Shown one piece after another: positions 8,341-17,683 of a stretch of 64,000 bases of DNA. The stretch's first letter is position 1. Every line of letters starts with the position of its first letter. The notes beneath the pieces were generated by a model. It was given only the letters and a program-made list of their open reading frames with translations. It was not told the DNA's origin and ran no database searches. The position numbers and the translations under genes were made by a program. This stretch comes from JBBSDP01 sp963754335 (GTDB lineage Bacteria > Planctomycetota > Phycisphaerae > Tepidisphaerales > Tepidisphaeraceae): contig CAVWFQ010000005.1 in NCBI GenBank assembly GCA_963754335.1, positions 1,178,001 through 1,242,000 of the forward strand, in the 5' to 3' direction.

Positions 8341-9311
8341 GGGCAGGACTCCGTCACATCGACCGTAATCCGGGTCTCGGCACTCACGGACAAGAGCAAT
8401 CCCCGCGCATCGAACGAAAGCTGTCGCACGAAACTGTAAAGCGTCTTGTCGCCCGCGGCGTTGTAGACGACGCGGCTGATGAGATAGATGTTGAGCGGCG
8501 TCGCGTTCGTCGTTCGCGACCAGGTCGCGGTGTCGGCCGACTCGCTGCCGAGACTCGTGCCGCCGATCGTCGTCGGGCTGGCGGTGCAACCGACTCCGCC
8601 GCGGATGGCGACGATCGCGCGCGGCGTGGATTCGCTCGTCGTTCCAACGACGTCGCCGGTTGCATAGCTCCCGCTCTGCAGGCGATGGCCGGTCTGGCCA
8701 TCCTCTTCGACGTTCAGCACCAGTGCGTTGTCGCTGCTGGGGACCGTCATGCCGCCGGGCATGCCGAGATTTGTGAAGGTAGATTCGTTTGATGCGCCCG
8801 AAAGAATCCGCCCGTTGTATTGCCCGCTGCCGCTGGCTGGATCAGTGACTTTGACGACGACCGCCTCGGCCGGCGATTGGTTGAAGACATACCATTTGCC
8901 CGCCGGCACGGCGCGATCGTAGAGCACGAAGACCTGCACGATCGTCCCGGTCGGCAATAGATGCGTTCCGAACGGAAGCTCCGCTAGATTGATCGCCGTC
9001 AGGCACTGGCTGACGCCGGGGAGCGTGTCTTTCTGTGCTGGAAGCGGATTGGTCGAGTCATCATCGTCCTCGTCGGGCTGAGGAATGGCGCGATCGATGT
9101 AATATCGCGCATCCGTGTAATCGCTCGTCGAGGGAGTCGAGCACGGGGACGTTTTGATGATGCCGACGAATTGCTCGACACAGGCCGGGCGCGGACGCCC
9201 GCCGATCGCCGCGCCGACCACTTCCGCGTACGTGTCGGCGAGCGTCGGAAAGTATTCTCCGGCGCTGATGTCGTCGTCCAACGGGATGGATTGATCAATT
9301 TCATCAGACAT
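8337..9311 (-). CDS. Phage-island structural protein, unrecognised
   Basis: The 324-aa frame is intact. It has an acidic N-terminus (DEIDQSIPLDDDISAGEYFP), an acidic linker (QPDEDDDDSTNPLP) and a Gly/Thr/Ser-rich beta-type C-terminal part. No signal peptide. A run of three genes with ATGA-type spacing suggests an operon with the gene at 7716. Composition and place among head and tail genes suggest a virion or tail-tip component; this is inference. Confidence 0.6.
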   Translation of the reverse strand: MSDEIDQSIPLDDDISAGEYFPTLADTYAEVVGAAIGGRPRPACVEQFVGIIKTSPCSTPSTSDYTDARYYIDRAIPQPDEDDDDSTNPLPAQKDTLPGVSQCLTAINLAELPFGTHLLPTGTIVQVFVLYDRAVPAGKWYVFNQSPAEAVVVKVTDPASGSGQYNGRILSGASNESTFTNLGMPGGMTVPSSDNALVLNVEEDGQTGHRLQSGSYATGDVVGTTSESTPRAIVAIRGGVGCTASPTTIGGTSLGSESADTATWSRTTNATPLNIYLISRVVYNAAGDKTLYSFVRQLSFDARGLLLSVSAETRITVDVTESCP

Positions 9312-9403
9312 TGTTGGTCAGTTGTCCGTTGTCAGTTGCAATAATTCATTGCGCTCGACGGCTCGGCGTACAAGCGATGAAGAGGGGAGCTACAATTCCG
9401 CCA

Positions 9404-9984
9404 ATGCGAGGTCGGTTCTTCGCGATTTGCTGGATTAGCTCGCTGATCGCGTGTCTGGCGACATGCATCATCTGGGTGCTGAGTTATCGCCGTCCGCGCC
9501 TGTGACGATTGAGAGATTCCGCGCTTATTCGGTCACCTGCTCACACGGAAAAATGTCAGTCGACATTGAGACCCAATTTACTCGGTTCGATGAGCGGCAT
9601 GACTCCGCGGGCCGTGCTCTCGAGGAATACCCGCCCTATTCGAGGAATTGGGAATTCGACGGCGGCGGTCGCCTCCCCACACCGGCGGCGATCGGAGTCA
9701 AACGCGATCGCTTCTTCGGGCGAATGCGGCTCACTGCGCTGACGGACTATATGGTGGAGGCAATCGATTTTGGCGTTGACGTGACATACCTCGCCGCACC
9801 ATGTTCGCTTGTTGCCGGAGCCTTTGCGATTCTGCCGATCTGTACGGCGATAGGATGGCACCGTCGCGCGCATCGTGTTCGTATCGGTCATTGCAATTTC
9901 TGCGGCTACGATCTTCGCGCAACCACCGAGAGATGTCCCGAATGCGGGATGACGATTGGATGCAAAGAGCCGCGCACGCAGTAA
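9404..9984 (+). CDS. Membrane protein with C-terminal CGYDLRA zinc ribbon, frameshifted
   Basis: The frame from ATG 9404 gives MRGRFFAICWISSLIACLAT, one N-terminal membrane segment. It must shift near 9495 to continue as APVTIERFRAYSV and reach a second membrane segment (CSLVAGAFAILPICTAIG). It ends in CNFCGYDLRATTERCPECG, a four-Cys zinc ribbon. Seven genes of this family lie in the window. It runs against the phage genes and is likely cargo. Its last codons and stop (EPRTQ, TAA) come from the adjoining palindrome. Confidence 0.75.
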
Positions 9985-10094
9985 GCGGATTAGCTCCGCG
10001 ATGCGCCCACCTGCAATCGTTCGACGTAGCTGTGTTTCGCTGAACATGTCGCGTTCGTTGGGAACATTCCCGCTTACTGCGTGCGCGGCTCTTA
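9966..10094. repeat. Inverted repeat, GAGCCGCGCACGCAGTAAGC family, between convergent genes
   Basis: Arms AGAGCCGCGCACGCAGTAAG and CTTACTGCGTGCGCGGCTCT lie about 85 bases apart. The left arm supplies the stop of the zinc-ribbon gene and the right arm supplies the stop of the leftward gene at 10092. The element ends both reading frames and probably both transcripts. Confidence 0.85.
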
Positions 10095-10878
10095 GAATGC
10101 GTTCGGCAATCCCAGTTGTGAAAAATCCTTCTGCGAATACGGCAGCACCTTGGCGATTCCCTTGTCGTTGTTCTGACTCTGCTGCACGTCATCCGGAATC
10201 TTGCCGGTGTAGCGATCGACGAAATATTCCAACCGCGTCCACCCATCCGGATCGTATTCGAAGACATAACGCACCGCATATCGCGCCAGATTGCTCTGGC
10301 TGCGCGCATCGATCGCCCGGCAGAGCCACGTCTTTGCTGCGCCCCCTGCCAGGCGGAGCTGTTGACCGCTCGGCGGAATTTGGCTGACAACGAAAGCGGG
10401 CTGCGCGCCTCGGTTCGGACGAACTCGAGCGTGGTGTTGGGAGACAGCACGGGAATCTGTAATTGATCCCGCAACATATTGCCGCCGGGATCGGTGTATT
10501 TCACGACGATCGGGGATCCATCGGGAAGCGTGCTCACCAGCTTCCGTTTGTTGGAACCGCTGATGATAATCTGCACCGCATTTGGAGCGGGCCCGAGCTC
10601 CGGCGAGCCATACCGCACACTCACGCGTGCCGCCGTCCGCGAATTCTGCACCGGTTCGGCTTCGATCTCGTTGACGTAGAGGCCGTAAACGGTCGGATGG
10701 GCGTCGCCGTAACGGGGAATCGATTGGCCGCTGCTTGAATCGGTCGCGCCCGCCGCGGCGACGAGCGTATCCTTTCCGGGCGTGAGGCCCGACACGTCGA
10801 AGAGACGGAGGAGTGAGCCGCCGGCGCGGGTGTAGGTGAACTTCGCACGAGAACGAGATCTTCGGTAATGTGGGGCAT
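10092..10878 (-). CDS. Phage-island structural protein, frameshifted twice
   Basis: ATG 10878 opens MPHITEDLVLVR. A one-base shift near 10845 leads into KFTYTRAGGSLLRLFDVSGL, then DAHPTVYGLYVNEIEAEPVQ and DGSPIVVKYTDPGG. A second shift near 10390 leads to QIPPSGQQLRLAGGAAKTW, FEYDPDGWTRLEYFVDRYTG and LPYSQKDFSQLGLPNAF. Together about 260 aa of beta-rich sequence. The family was not recognised; position suggests a tail-associated protein. Both breaks need only one missing base each. Confidence 0.6.
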
Positions 10879-10946
10879 GGAATTGAAACGTGAAAACGTG
10901 AAACGTGACAATGCGAAAGCAATGCGTCGTCATCAACGGAGTCGTT

Positions 10947-11105
10947 ATGAATTATCGGCTGTGTTTTGCTGTGATTGCGTTATGGATTTCCAAGAGCGCG
11001 GTTGCGGTCGAATCGCCGGCGATGCAGCCTGCGCCGGCAGTGAGGGCGTCGGCCGCGGCCAAGGACTTGTACACGGCGCTGGAGCAACGAATGGCGCAAG
11101 GGTGA
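10947..11105 (+). CDS. Small secreted protein, 52 aa
   Basis: ATG 10947 follows a GGAG ribosome site by 8 bases. The protein starts MNYRLCFAVIALWISKSAVA, a signal-peptide-like segment, followed by an Ala/Pro-rich stretch and AAAKDLYTALEQRMAQG. It runs against the phage genes. It could be the fragment of a longer secreted protein. No family recognised. Confidence 0.4.
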   Translation: MNYRLCFAVIALWISKSAVAVESPAMQPAPAVRASAAAKDLYTALEQRMAQG

Positions 11106-11212
11106 GGCGCTCGATCTCCCGTTTCTCGAGCAGGTTTACACTTGGTCACTACCTTCGCGTCTACGTATTCGCTTCACGTCTTCACGTCTTCACGTCTTCA
11201 CTTCCTCACGTT

Positions 11213-11621
11213 TCACTCTCCAACCACCCCATACTCATACGTCATCGTCCATTCCCACACATCATTCCCCTGCGCATCATGCCTCAGGAGTTTCGGCAGC
11301 GGGTCGCATTGCCGCGTGACAGAGTCATTGATCCCCGACGAAAGCGTGAGCAGCACATCATCGAATCGTGAGATCAACGTTTGCACCGCCGCGCCGGTGG
11401 CATCGTGGCCGACACCATAAGCATGGAATTGAATCGCGATCAGCGTTCGGTAAACGCCGGAGCTGTAGGAATAGAGCGGCACCGCCGAAACCACCTGCGA
11501 GACCAGATACGGCATCGGCGTGTTTTCCGGCGCATGATCGCGCCAGCCCGCCGGGGAAGGCACTGGTGAGCGCGGAATCGCCGGTGAATTTCGCGTAAAT
11601 TGCGTTGAGAAGAGAGAGCAT
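11213..11621 (-). CDS. Tail-completion-like protein (DUF3168 type), frameshifted
   Basis: The start MLSLLNAIYAKFTGDSALTS resembles the N-terminus of phage tail-terminator proteins of the DUF3168 group. A one-base excess near 11545 breaks the frame. The other frame continues RDHAPENTPMPYLVSQVVSA, then YSSGVYRTLIAIQFHAYG and ends WEWTMTYEYGVVGE. About 135 aa in total, the usual length. In such phages this protein caps the tail tube at the connector. Family assignment is by pattern only. Confidence 0.6.
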
Positions 11622-11740
11622 TGTTCACCCTGTTGATAGATTGATGCGTAGGGGCCGGACCGAAGGTCCGCCTCTTTAACGGTCACAGAGATCACAGAGA
11701 CGTTTGACGGCGCACCGCGTCGGTTACGATGATGAACGTC

Positions 11741-12034
11741 ATGAAGCGGCGGCGGATCTTTCTCACTACGTGGGCGATATTCTGTGCGATGGCGGTTCCC
11801 GTCCTGATATGGCGCCCGTCGTTGGAACCCGCCGACTGGCTTACCGATTACGGCTTGATGGGACTTGTATTCGCAGGAGCCCCCCTTGGGCTCGTCCTGA
11901 CGGCATTCTCGATCTGGCGCAGGCGCCGTTTTGATATCGCAGCGGATCGCCGGCGACACGGCTTGTGCACACACTGCGGCTACGATCTTCGTGCAAGCGA
12001 ATTGCGTTGTCCCGAATGCGGAATCCCGACGTGA
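11741..12034 (+). CDS. Small membrane protein with CGYDLRA zinc ribbon
   Basis: Start at MKRRRIFLTTWAIF matches the M-x-RR-x-F starts of its paralogues; ATGs at 11729 and 11732 are alternatives. Two membrane segments (TTWAIFCAMAVPVLI and LMGLVFAGAPLGLVLTAF) are followed by a basic stretch and CTHCGYDLRASELRCPECG. The frame is intact at 97 aa, and the loop between the membrane segments is short compared with paralogues. It is inserted between two phage-island genes in the opposite direction. Confidence 0.75.
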   Translation: MKRRRIFLTTWAIFCAMAVPVLIWRPSLEPADWLTDYGLMGLVFAGAPLGLVLTAFSIWRRRRFDIAADRRRHGLCTHCGYDLRASELRCPECGIPT

Positions 12035-12090
12035 CGGATACCATTCTGGCTTCTGGCTCCTGTCTTCTGGCTTCTGGCTTCTTCCCCCAA

Positions 12091-13005
12091 TCACGCCGCC
12101 GTCAGCGTTCCACAGTTGATCAGATTCCGTGTCGTCACGGTCAGGTGCGACGGATTCGCCGGATTCGCGCTGAGCGTTCCGCCCGCGTAGTGGTTCAGCG
12201 TGGCTACCGTCACTGCGGCGGGATTCTGGGAGAAATCCGCCGTGCCCGTGGGATAGAGATTGAGCGTTGCGATCGCGGGACCGGAGGAGGGTCGATGGTT
12301 GAGCGCGGCGCTCCCGCCGATGTTCATGGTCGCGATCTCGGTTGATCCGTTCGTGACGATCGTGGCTCCGCTGGAGCAGGAGAGCGTTCCGCTGGAGCCG
12401 CTGCTCGTGTTGAGGGTCCCGCCGGCGGCGACATTCGCGTTCGTCCAGGTGACGCCCGGGCCCAGATCGACGACTGCCGAGGAGCCGGAGACGTCGATCT
12501 CCGCCAGGGTGGCGGTTTCGCCGGGCAGGTTCGTGGCAACCCCTACACGACCGGCGAGAACATAGAGGCGATTACTGCTGTTACTCCCCTTGATGCGCAG
12601 CGGCTCGAGTCCCGAGTCAATCGAGACGCCGGCGCCGAGGACGGTTCCAGCGAAGGCGTTCGAGCCGAAATCGACCTTGATCCGGCCGGAGCCGCCGAAG
12701 ACGGTTCCGTCGGAAGATGCCGTACCGAGGGTCCAGGTGGTTGCGCCGATCTTCCAGTAGCCGAAGGTTCCGCTGGTGGCGGTCGTGCCGATCGTGCCGG
12801 TGAAGGTCTGGCTGATCGTCAGACTGTTCAGCGTGACCGATGACATATCGGATGCGCCGATTGATGCGAGCGCGACGCCGGGGATGGCCTGGATGAAGAC
12901 GTCATCGCCGGTGGTCGGCGCGGTACCCGTGGTGCCATCGGATTTGGTCCAGTTGGCGCCGACGGTGGGATCGGTGGAAGAGGTTGAAGACCAGAAGTAT
13001 TGCAT
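12091..13005 (-). CDS. Phage-island beta-helical surface protein, unrecognised
   Basis: The 304-aa protein starts MQYFWSSTSSTDPTVGANWT and consists of low-complexity Ser/Thr/Gly sequence with recurring short strands (ASIGASDMSSVTLNSLTIS, ATIVTNGSTEIATMNIGGSA, PAIATLNLYPTGTADFSQNP, VATLNHYAGGTLSANP). This periodic pattern suits a parallel beta-helix such as a tail fibre or decoration protein. There is no signal peptide. The frame is intact. Confidence 0.6.
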   Translation of the reverse strand: MQYFWSSTSSTDPTVGANWTKSDGTTGTAPTTGDDVFIQAIPGVALASIGASDMSSVTLNSLTISQTFTGTIGTTATSGTFGYWKIGATTWTLGTASSDGTVFGGSGRIKVDFGSNAFAGTVLGAGVSIDSGLEPLRIKGSNSSNRLYVLAGRVGVATNLPGETATLAEIDVSGSSAVVDLGPGVTWTNANVAAGGTLNTSSGSSGTLSCSSGATIVTNGSTEIATMNIGGSAALNHRPSSGPAIATLNLYPTGTADFSQNPAAVTVATLNHYAGGTLSANPANPSHLTVTTRNLINCGTLTAA

Positions 13006-13213
13006 TCAAGTTGCCAGTCGTCAGTTGGTGGTTGCGAAGGTTGATTTGTTGATCGTGAGAGATTCGCGGACGCTACGCCGGTGGGTCGTCGCTTGCGCCT
13101 TCGCGATTCATCCGAACACCGCGGAATCGCGAAGGCGCAAGCGACTATGGGGCGGCGTGGGCGGCCGTTATGGTCTCAAGGTATAGGAATCGTCGCTGGT
13201 TGAGAATTTAAAA

Positions 13214-13414
13214 TCACGACCCGGCTTCATTCCGTTCCGCGACGGCTCGCGCGGAAGTCAGCGCCAGAATCTCCTGAGCGACTTCGCCGACGACCGCTCC
13301 GAAATCCCTGGCGCTTTCCAGCCCGGGGGCAACGGCCCCGGCTTTCAAGGCAATTTCGTACGCGACGGCGATCGCAGTCGCCTGGGCATCGGATGAAGGC
13401 TGAATTTCAGGCAT
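13214..13414 (-). CDS. Small phage-island protein, 66 aa
   Basis: ATG 13414 gives MPEIQPSSDAQATAIAVAYE, a mostly helical Ala-rich protein with no membrane segment. It lies just upstream of the beta-helical gene and downstream of the head-closure gene. Function not recognised; it may be a small structural or assembly factor. Confidence 0.5.
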   Translation of the reverse strand: MPEIQPSSDAQATAIAVAYEIALKAGAVAPGLESARDFGAVVGEVAQEILALTSARAVAERNEAGS

Positions 13415-13427
13415 TGGAAGTCTCTGT

Positions 13428-13483
13428 GTAGGTTGGGCTCGGCCCACCACTGTGGTTCCCGTGGTGGGCCGAGCCCACCCTAC
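13428..13483. repeat. Palindromic repeat, GGGCTCGGCCCACC family
   Basis: Arms GTAGGTTGGGCTCGGCCCAC and GTGGGCCGAGCCCACCCTAC. It lies directly upstream of the 66-aa gene, between it and the head-closure gene. Confidence 0.85.
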
Positions 13484-13553
13484 ATCGCGGAACGCTCGTG
13501 CCGCGACGGCATCCGCAGCCTAGCTCGCCGTGCGGGCGTGGTCAAAACCGGGA

Positions 13554-13910
13554 TCACAGCTTTCGCAGTTCGCAATCAAGCTGATAGAGAATCTCGCTGC
13601 TCACCAGCGCATTGGCGGATTTGAGGACGGCTTTCACGAGGTAATACCGCGTACCGTCGGTCAGGCGGTCGGTGAGACCGACGCCATTCGAAACCGCGTT
13701 ATCGAGATCCGTCGTGGTGTAAACATGATAATTCACGAGCATGTCTCGTCGCGCGTAATCTGAAACGACTGATGCGCTGGCGGCCGAAACGGCGCACGGA
13801 ACGTCAGCGAGAATCGCGGCAAACGATCGCGTCGTTCCGCCGCTGGCGTCGGCGGAGGTCGTCTGCCGCTCGATGGTGAGCGATTGGTCGAGGAGCGCGG
13901 ATAATGACAT
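13554..13910 (-). CDS. Phage head-closure (head-tail adaptor) protein
   Basis: 118 aa beginning MSLSALLDQSLTIERQTTSA. The layout of a short helix, a beta strand with an IER-type motif, GGTTRSF and a conserved DYARRDMLVNYHVYTTTD core resembles head-completion/stopper proteins of siphophages. DGTRYYLVKAVLKSAN precedes the end. Such proteins plug the connector after DNA packaging. It lies next to the connector gene, as in HK97-type phages. Confidence 0.65.
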   Translation of the reverse strand: MSLSALLDQSLTIERQTTSADASGGTTRSFAAILADVPCAVSAASASVVSDYARRDMLVNYHVYTTTDLDNAVSNGVGLTDRLTDGTRYYLVKAVLKSANALVSSEILYQLDCELRKL

Positions 13911-14013
13911 CGTTGGTCCCGTTTCTACGCACTTTGAGAGGTCAGTTGTCCGTTGTCAGTTGTGAGTTACAGGCGCATTACAACGGACAAATGACGACGG
14001 ACAACTGACGTTC

Positions 14014-14949
14014 TTACCGAAATATCACTTTCGAGTAATCCACATACGGCGCGATGAGGAGTTGCACTTTGCCGTAGAGCGAAGCGGTTGACGATTGCGA
14101 TTGCACTTCAATGCTGCTGCTTCCGAGCGTGGCTTTCTTGAGGGTGCTGTTGACCAGCCCGGCTTGATACAGGTCCTGGGTCAGTTGAACACAGGCTTCC
14201 TGGATCGCCTGGGGGACGATCGCATAGCCGGCGGTGTAGTCGATGCGGATGTTCAAGCGGCCGCGCGGGAATCGCGCGAAGAGCTCGCCGGTTTCGTCGT
14301 CGAGGCGCCAGCCGAAGCGGGGGCCGAGTCCGTCGAAAATGCCGGCGGGATAGCAGGTGCCCAGAAGAAACGGCTCAACATCTTCGGTATAGATTTCCAG
14401 GTATGCTCCGCCGAGCATCGCCGTAAGAGCGCCCTGGAGGGGCCGGAAATCGGCTGTCGGCCACTTGGAAAAATCGCCGGTGATCGTCTGGGTTTGCACC
14501 GAAGCGGACCAGCCGTTTCCCAGTGCATTGATAGCGCTGGCAAGCTGGCCGACGGTGGGATAGTCGGCGTAGTTCAGGGCAACGGTAGTCGGGATCGCCG
14601 AGGCAACGCGAACGAGCTGTACCGCCGTTTGCGTGGTCTCCGCGGTTGCCCGCTGATTGGTCGAAGAATCCGAATTGGCGATGAGCAGGGCGGGCAGCGG
14701 ATTGCTCGCGACGCGGGTGATTTCGAGGACCGGATACTGCCGCAGTCGTAACGGCTCGAGCGCGCCGGGATTGTCCGAGCCACTGCAATATTCGGTGTAA
14801 GTCGTCTGCACGAAATCGCGTTGGCACGCACGACGGATCGCATCGCTGGCGGCGGTGATGAGCGACGCCAGATAAGACGGATTGCTCGTGTTCAGCGCGC
14901 TGAGCGTGGCGTTTTGGATCGCGCGGGAGTTGGTGATGAGGTCGGGCAT
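14014..14949 (-). CDS. Phage head-tail connector (gp6-like) protein
   Basis: The 311-aa protein has an N-terminal helical part (ASLITAASDAIRRACQRDFV) and LRLRQYPVLEITRVASNP. The C-terminal GRLNIRIDYTAGYAIVPQAI and QEACVQLTQDLYQAG match the usual pattern of connector proteins. These form the ring below the portal. Residues about 85-200 form an insertion not usual in short connectors. The frame is intact. It precedes the head-closure gene in transcription order. Confidence 0.7.
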   Translation of the reverse strand: MPDLITNSRAIQNATLSALNTSNPSYLASLITAASDAIRRACQRDFVQTTYTEYCSGSDNPGALEPLRLRQYPVLEITRVASNPLPALLIANSDSSTNQRATAETTQTAVQLVRVASAIPTTVALNYADYPTVGQLASAINALGNGWSASVQTQTITGDFSKWPTADFRPLQGALTAMLGGAYLEIYTEDVEPFLLGTCYPAGIFDGLGPRFGWRLDDETGELFARFPRGRLNIRIDYTAGYAIVPQAIQEACVQLTQDLYQAGLVNSTLKKATLGSSSIEVQSQSSTASLYGKVQLLIAPYVDYSKVIFR

Positions 14950-15212
14950 TTGATGTTGTTGGTTGTCTGTTGTCAGTTGTGGATCGGTTCGTGAGTGCTC
15001 TTGAGGCGTTGCAGAACGCTCGCCGGGGCATTTGGCCGTTCCGGTTGCCGGATTGCATTGATTGGGCCAGTGCGAGCCGTGGATTAATCCGCTGATTCCG
15101 CGGATGACTCAATCGATGGACGATTAATACAAGATGGCGGGCGCAGACTTGCCGGGGTGGCCGGGGGCGCAGAGACGACCGCCTCGCCGCTGACCGGTTC
15201 TATGGCGATCCT

Positions 15213-16368
15213 TCAGACGCGTCGCTTTCGTGACAGCAGGCCGATCGCGGCGACGCCGATCAGGCTCAAAGAGGCGGGCTCGGGAACGACAAACCGGATC
15301 TCGGACAAACCCATGTAATCGGGATCGCCGTAGTCGGTCAGATTGGTGAAGCGTACATATCGCCCCGCTCCGGCGATGGCATAATCGGACCCCTGGTAGG
15401 TGGACATGCCGTTGGCTTCGAGGAATGTCTGCACACCGAGATCGGTGAATGTCGCGAAGTTCGGGTCGTTGGAGACTTCAACGTCGGCCGTCTGGATTCC
15501 GCGCTTTCAAATAGATCGCATTGTTCCCGTAGGCGTTGTTGTAATTTTCGTTGTAGTTCCACAGGCGGATGCCGGAAAAGCTTGTGTTGTCGGCGCCAGA
15601 TCAAACTGGATATACGGATTCGGATCGTCCGTGTTGGTGAGCCACATGGTTGCGCTCGGCGTCGTACCATGCTCACCATTGCCATCCAGTCCACTGCCAT
15701 CGATCGTATGGCCTGGCGAGCGGTCGTCGGGAGCATAAAAACTGGAAGCCGTCGCGTGTGCGGGCGCCAGCAAAGTGACCGGCGTTGGCGTTCCCTGAAA
15801 TCGAATCTCTGAAAGACCTGTATACGGCCCGATATTTCCGATATTGGGCATGTTCGAGAAATTGGTCGTCGAGGTAAAGCGAACATAGCGGCCGGTAGCG
15901 GAGGATGGGAGATTGTAGCTGCTGCCAGCGTAAGTGGTCTGGCCTGTAGCTTCGTTGAATGTCATGGTTCCCAGGTTGATGGCATTCGTGAAACTGGGAT
16001 TGCTGGAGACTAGGACATCGGCCGTCTGAATTCCTCTTGCCGGATAAAACGGGTTATTGCCCCCGCCGGGGATTTCGTTGTAATTCCAGAGTTGGAGACC
16101 GCTGAGGGAATAGCTGATGCCCAGGTCCCAGGTAATGGTGGGGCTTGTCTCGCCATTTGAAAGCCACATCGTAGTCCCGGGATTGTTTCCGACTGTGCCG
16201 GTATTGCTGAGGCCACTGCCATCGACAGTGTGGATCGGAGGCGCGATCATCGGGCGCGTAATAACTGGAGGCATTCGCGCCCAGCGGGTCGATGACCAGG
16301 TCGCCAAAAACCGGCGCGGCCAATCCGAACATGCCCGTGGCAACAGCTACAAAGTGTGATTTGCGCAT
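15213..16368 (-). pseudogene. PEP-CTERM protein with two discoidin-like domains, several frameshifts
   Basis: ATG 16368 gives MRKSHFVAVATGMFGLAAPV, a signal peptide. The frame breaks near 16265 and resumes with HTVDGSGLSNTGTVG, YNEIPGGGNNPFYPARGIQT and YVRFTSTTNF. A second similar domain follows (FYAPDDRSPGHTIDGSGLD). Another break near 15530 leads to YVRFTNLTDYGDPDYMGLSE and the sorting tail VPEPASLSLIGVAAIGLLS plus RKRRV. The two domains look like F5/8 type C folds, which bind carbohydrate. Exosortase would process the tail. A PEP-CTERM gene among phage genes is odd; at least two breaks make it probably non-functional unless they are sequence errors. Confidence 0.75.
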
Positions 16369-16620
16369 TATCGATTTGCCTCTCCGAATGACGGACTGCT
16401 CGAAGCACGGCCAAAGACAACAATCTGACTTTCCCGATGTGAATTCCAGGGATCGATCAGCCCGACATCCGCAAAAGATACTCCCCCGGCCGGGAATTTC
16501 AACAACAATCTTTGCAATTTATGAATTGAGCCCGCGGCGATGGAATTTTTTCTCTATTTTGACGGGTAGGTGGCCCAATTGTCCGAATGGGGGTGCCATT
16601 CGATTCGATACCCACGCCGT

Positions 16621-16842
16621 CTAAAGGCTCGTTCCAGCCTGCCGGATGATTCCGGCATTTTTACGGGAAACGCGGCCTGGATTGACTGATTTGTTTTGCC
16701 TGAAGGCCGCCTGCTGACTGTTCGCTGACGGCGCCGCGACGGCTACGCCGCGGTCGATCAGGAGCTGGGCGACGGGCGGATCGGGATTGAGAATGTCGCC
16801 GGGCTCGGAGAAGCCGAAGGGCTTGAGGAGTTTGATGCGCAT
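16621..16842 (-). CDS. Small phage-island protein resembling the capsid N-terminus
   Basis: 73 aa starting MRIKLLKPFGFSEPGDILNP, then VAQLLIDRGVAVAA. It shares spacing with the first 37 residues of the capsid protein (MWIKYLKAVKGHMVGEIIEV, then LIDAEVAQAT): an M-x-IK-x-LK start, a G-(D/E)-I turn and a later LID-x-x-VA. This suggests a small common fold used as a separate protein and as a capsid arm. The C-terminal 30 residues are basic and disordered. Confidence 0.6.
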   Translation of the reverse strand: MRIKLLKPFGFSEPGDILNPDPPVAQLLIDRGVAVAAPSANSQQAAFRQNKSVNPGRVSRKNAGIIRQAGTSL

Positions 16843-16992
16843 GGAAAATTCCTTGAGTTAACAGGGTCAGGCAAAGCCCCCGGCGGGTTTCTGGCCGCGC
16901 CGGGAGCCGGGAGGAGGAGGGTCGGGATTTCGGGGTGACGCGCCTCGGTACGCGGTGCGTGCTGCATCGAGCGGTGTGATCGATGTGCACAT

Positions 16993-17027
16993 TCCCGCTT
17001 ACTGCGTGCGCGGCTCCTAAACCGCAA
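16993..17027. repeat. Single arm of the GAGCCGCGCACGCAGTAAGC family
   Basis: CCCGCTTACTGCGTGCGCGG marks one arm. No partner arm is seen nearby. It begins at the stop of the gene at 17027, as the full copy at 9966 does with its neighbour. Confidence 0.6.
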
Positions 17028-17446
17028 TCAGTCCCGCGAGATTTCGCATGGCCGCAGTGCCTGGCGCACTGCTCGGCGCGGGAAAGAAGCGCGATCACGG
17101 TGAGAAACAAACCACTCGTACCGTTGCCGACGGTCGCGGCAATGCGGAGGTATCGCTTGCGCAATTTCAGGTCCACGTCCCACCCGTAAATCACGTTGGG
17201 CGTGTTGCCGGGAAGGACGGCGTTGAGGTTGTAATCGGCTTTGGATACATCGGCCCAGGTCGAATTGTCATCCGATTCCTGAAGCTTGAAGGTTGTGAAG
17301 CCGATGTCGTTGGCGCCGACGATCGCCTCGATGTTGGCGTAATCAAAGCCGAGCCGATCGACGCTGGAGACGGTGACGGCCGCGTTGTTAATACGAGCCT
17401 GAGGCTCAACCAGAACAGCGTATTTGAGGGTATTTGAGTAGATCAT
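17027..17446 (-). CDS. Phage-island structural protein, frameshifted near its end
   Basis: ATG 17446 gives MIYSNTLKYAVLVEPQARIN. It continues with VDRLGFDYANIEAIVGANDI, FKLQESDDNSTWADVSKADY and LRIAATVGNGTSGLFLTVIA. One extra base near 17075 hides the C-terminus, which the next frame supplies as APGTAAMRNLAGLIAV. The whole is about 139 aa. FKLQESDDNSTWADV is a pattern seen in phage virion proteins beside the capsid gene. It lies just downstream of the capsid gene. Confidence 0.65.
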
Positions 17447-17499
17447 GTGTGAATCCTTCAGGTTGTGAGTAATCCGATAGCTAGAGCGTTCGAATGGTG

Positions 17500-17676
17500 A
17501 CGGAGTGCGGGAGTGACGGAGTAACGGGGTGCGCGTCAAGAAGGAGGCCGAGTAGGAGTAGGAGTAAGAGCAGGAGTAGGATGGCTAACCAATCCTACTC
17601 TTACTCCTGCTCCTACTCTTACTCGGTTCGCTTCCGTCGGCGCACTCCAACACTCCGTTACCCCGTCACTCCGTCA
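17500..17676. repeat. Two nested inverted repeats (GTGACGGAGT outer, GAGTAGGAG inner)
   Basis: The outer arms are GTGACGGAGTGC...GGAGTAACGGGGTGC and their complement ending CCCCGTCACTCCGTCAC. Inside, GAGTAGGAGTAGGAGTAAG faces CTTACTCCTGCTCCTACTC across AGGATGGCTAACCAATCCT. One element has landed inside the other. The pair sits directly after the capsid gene. Confidence 0.8.
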
Positions 17677-17683
17677 CGACGAA

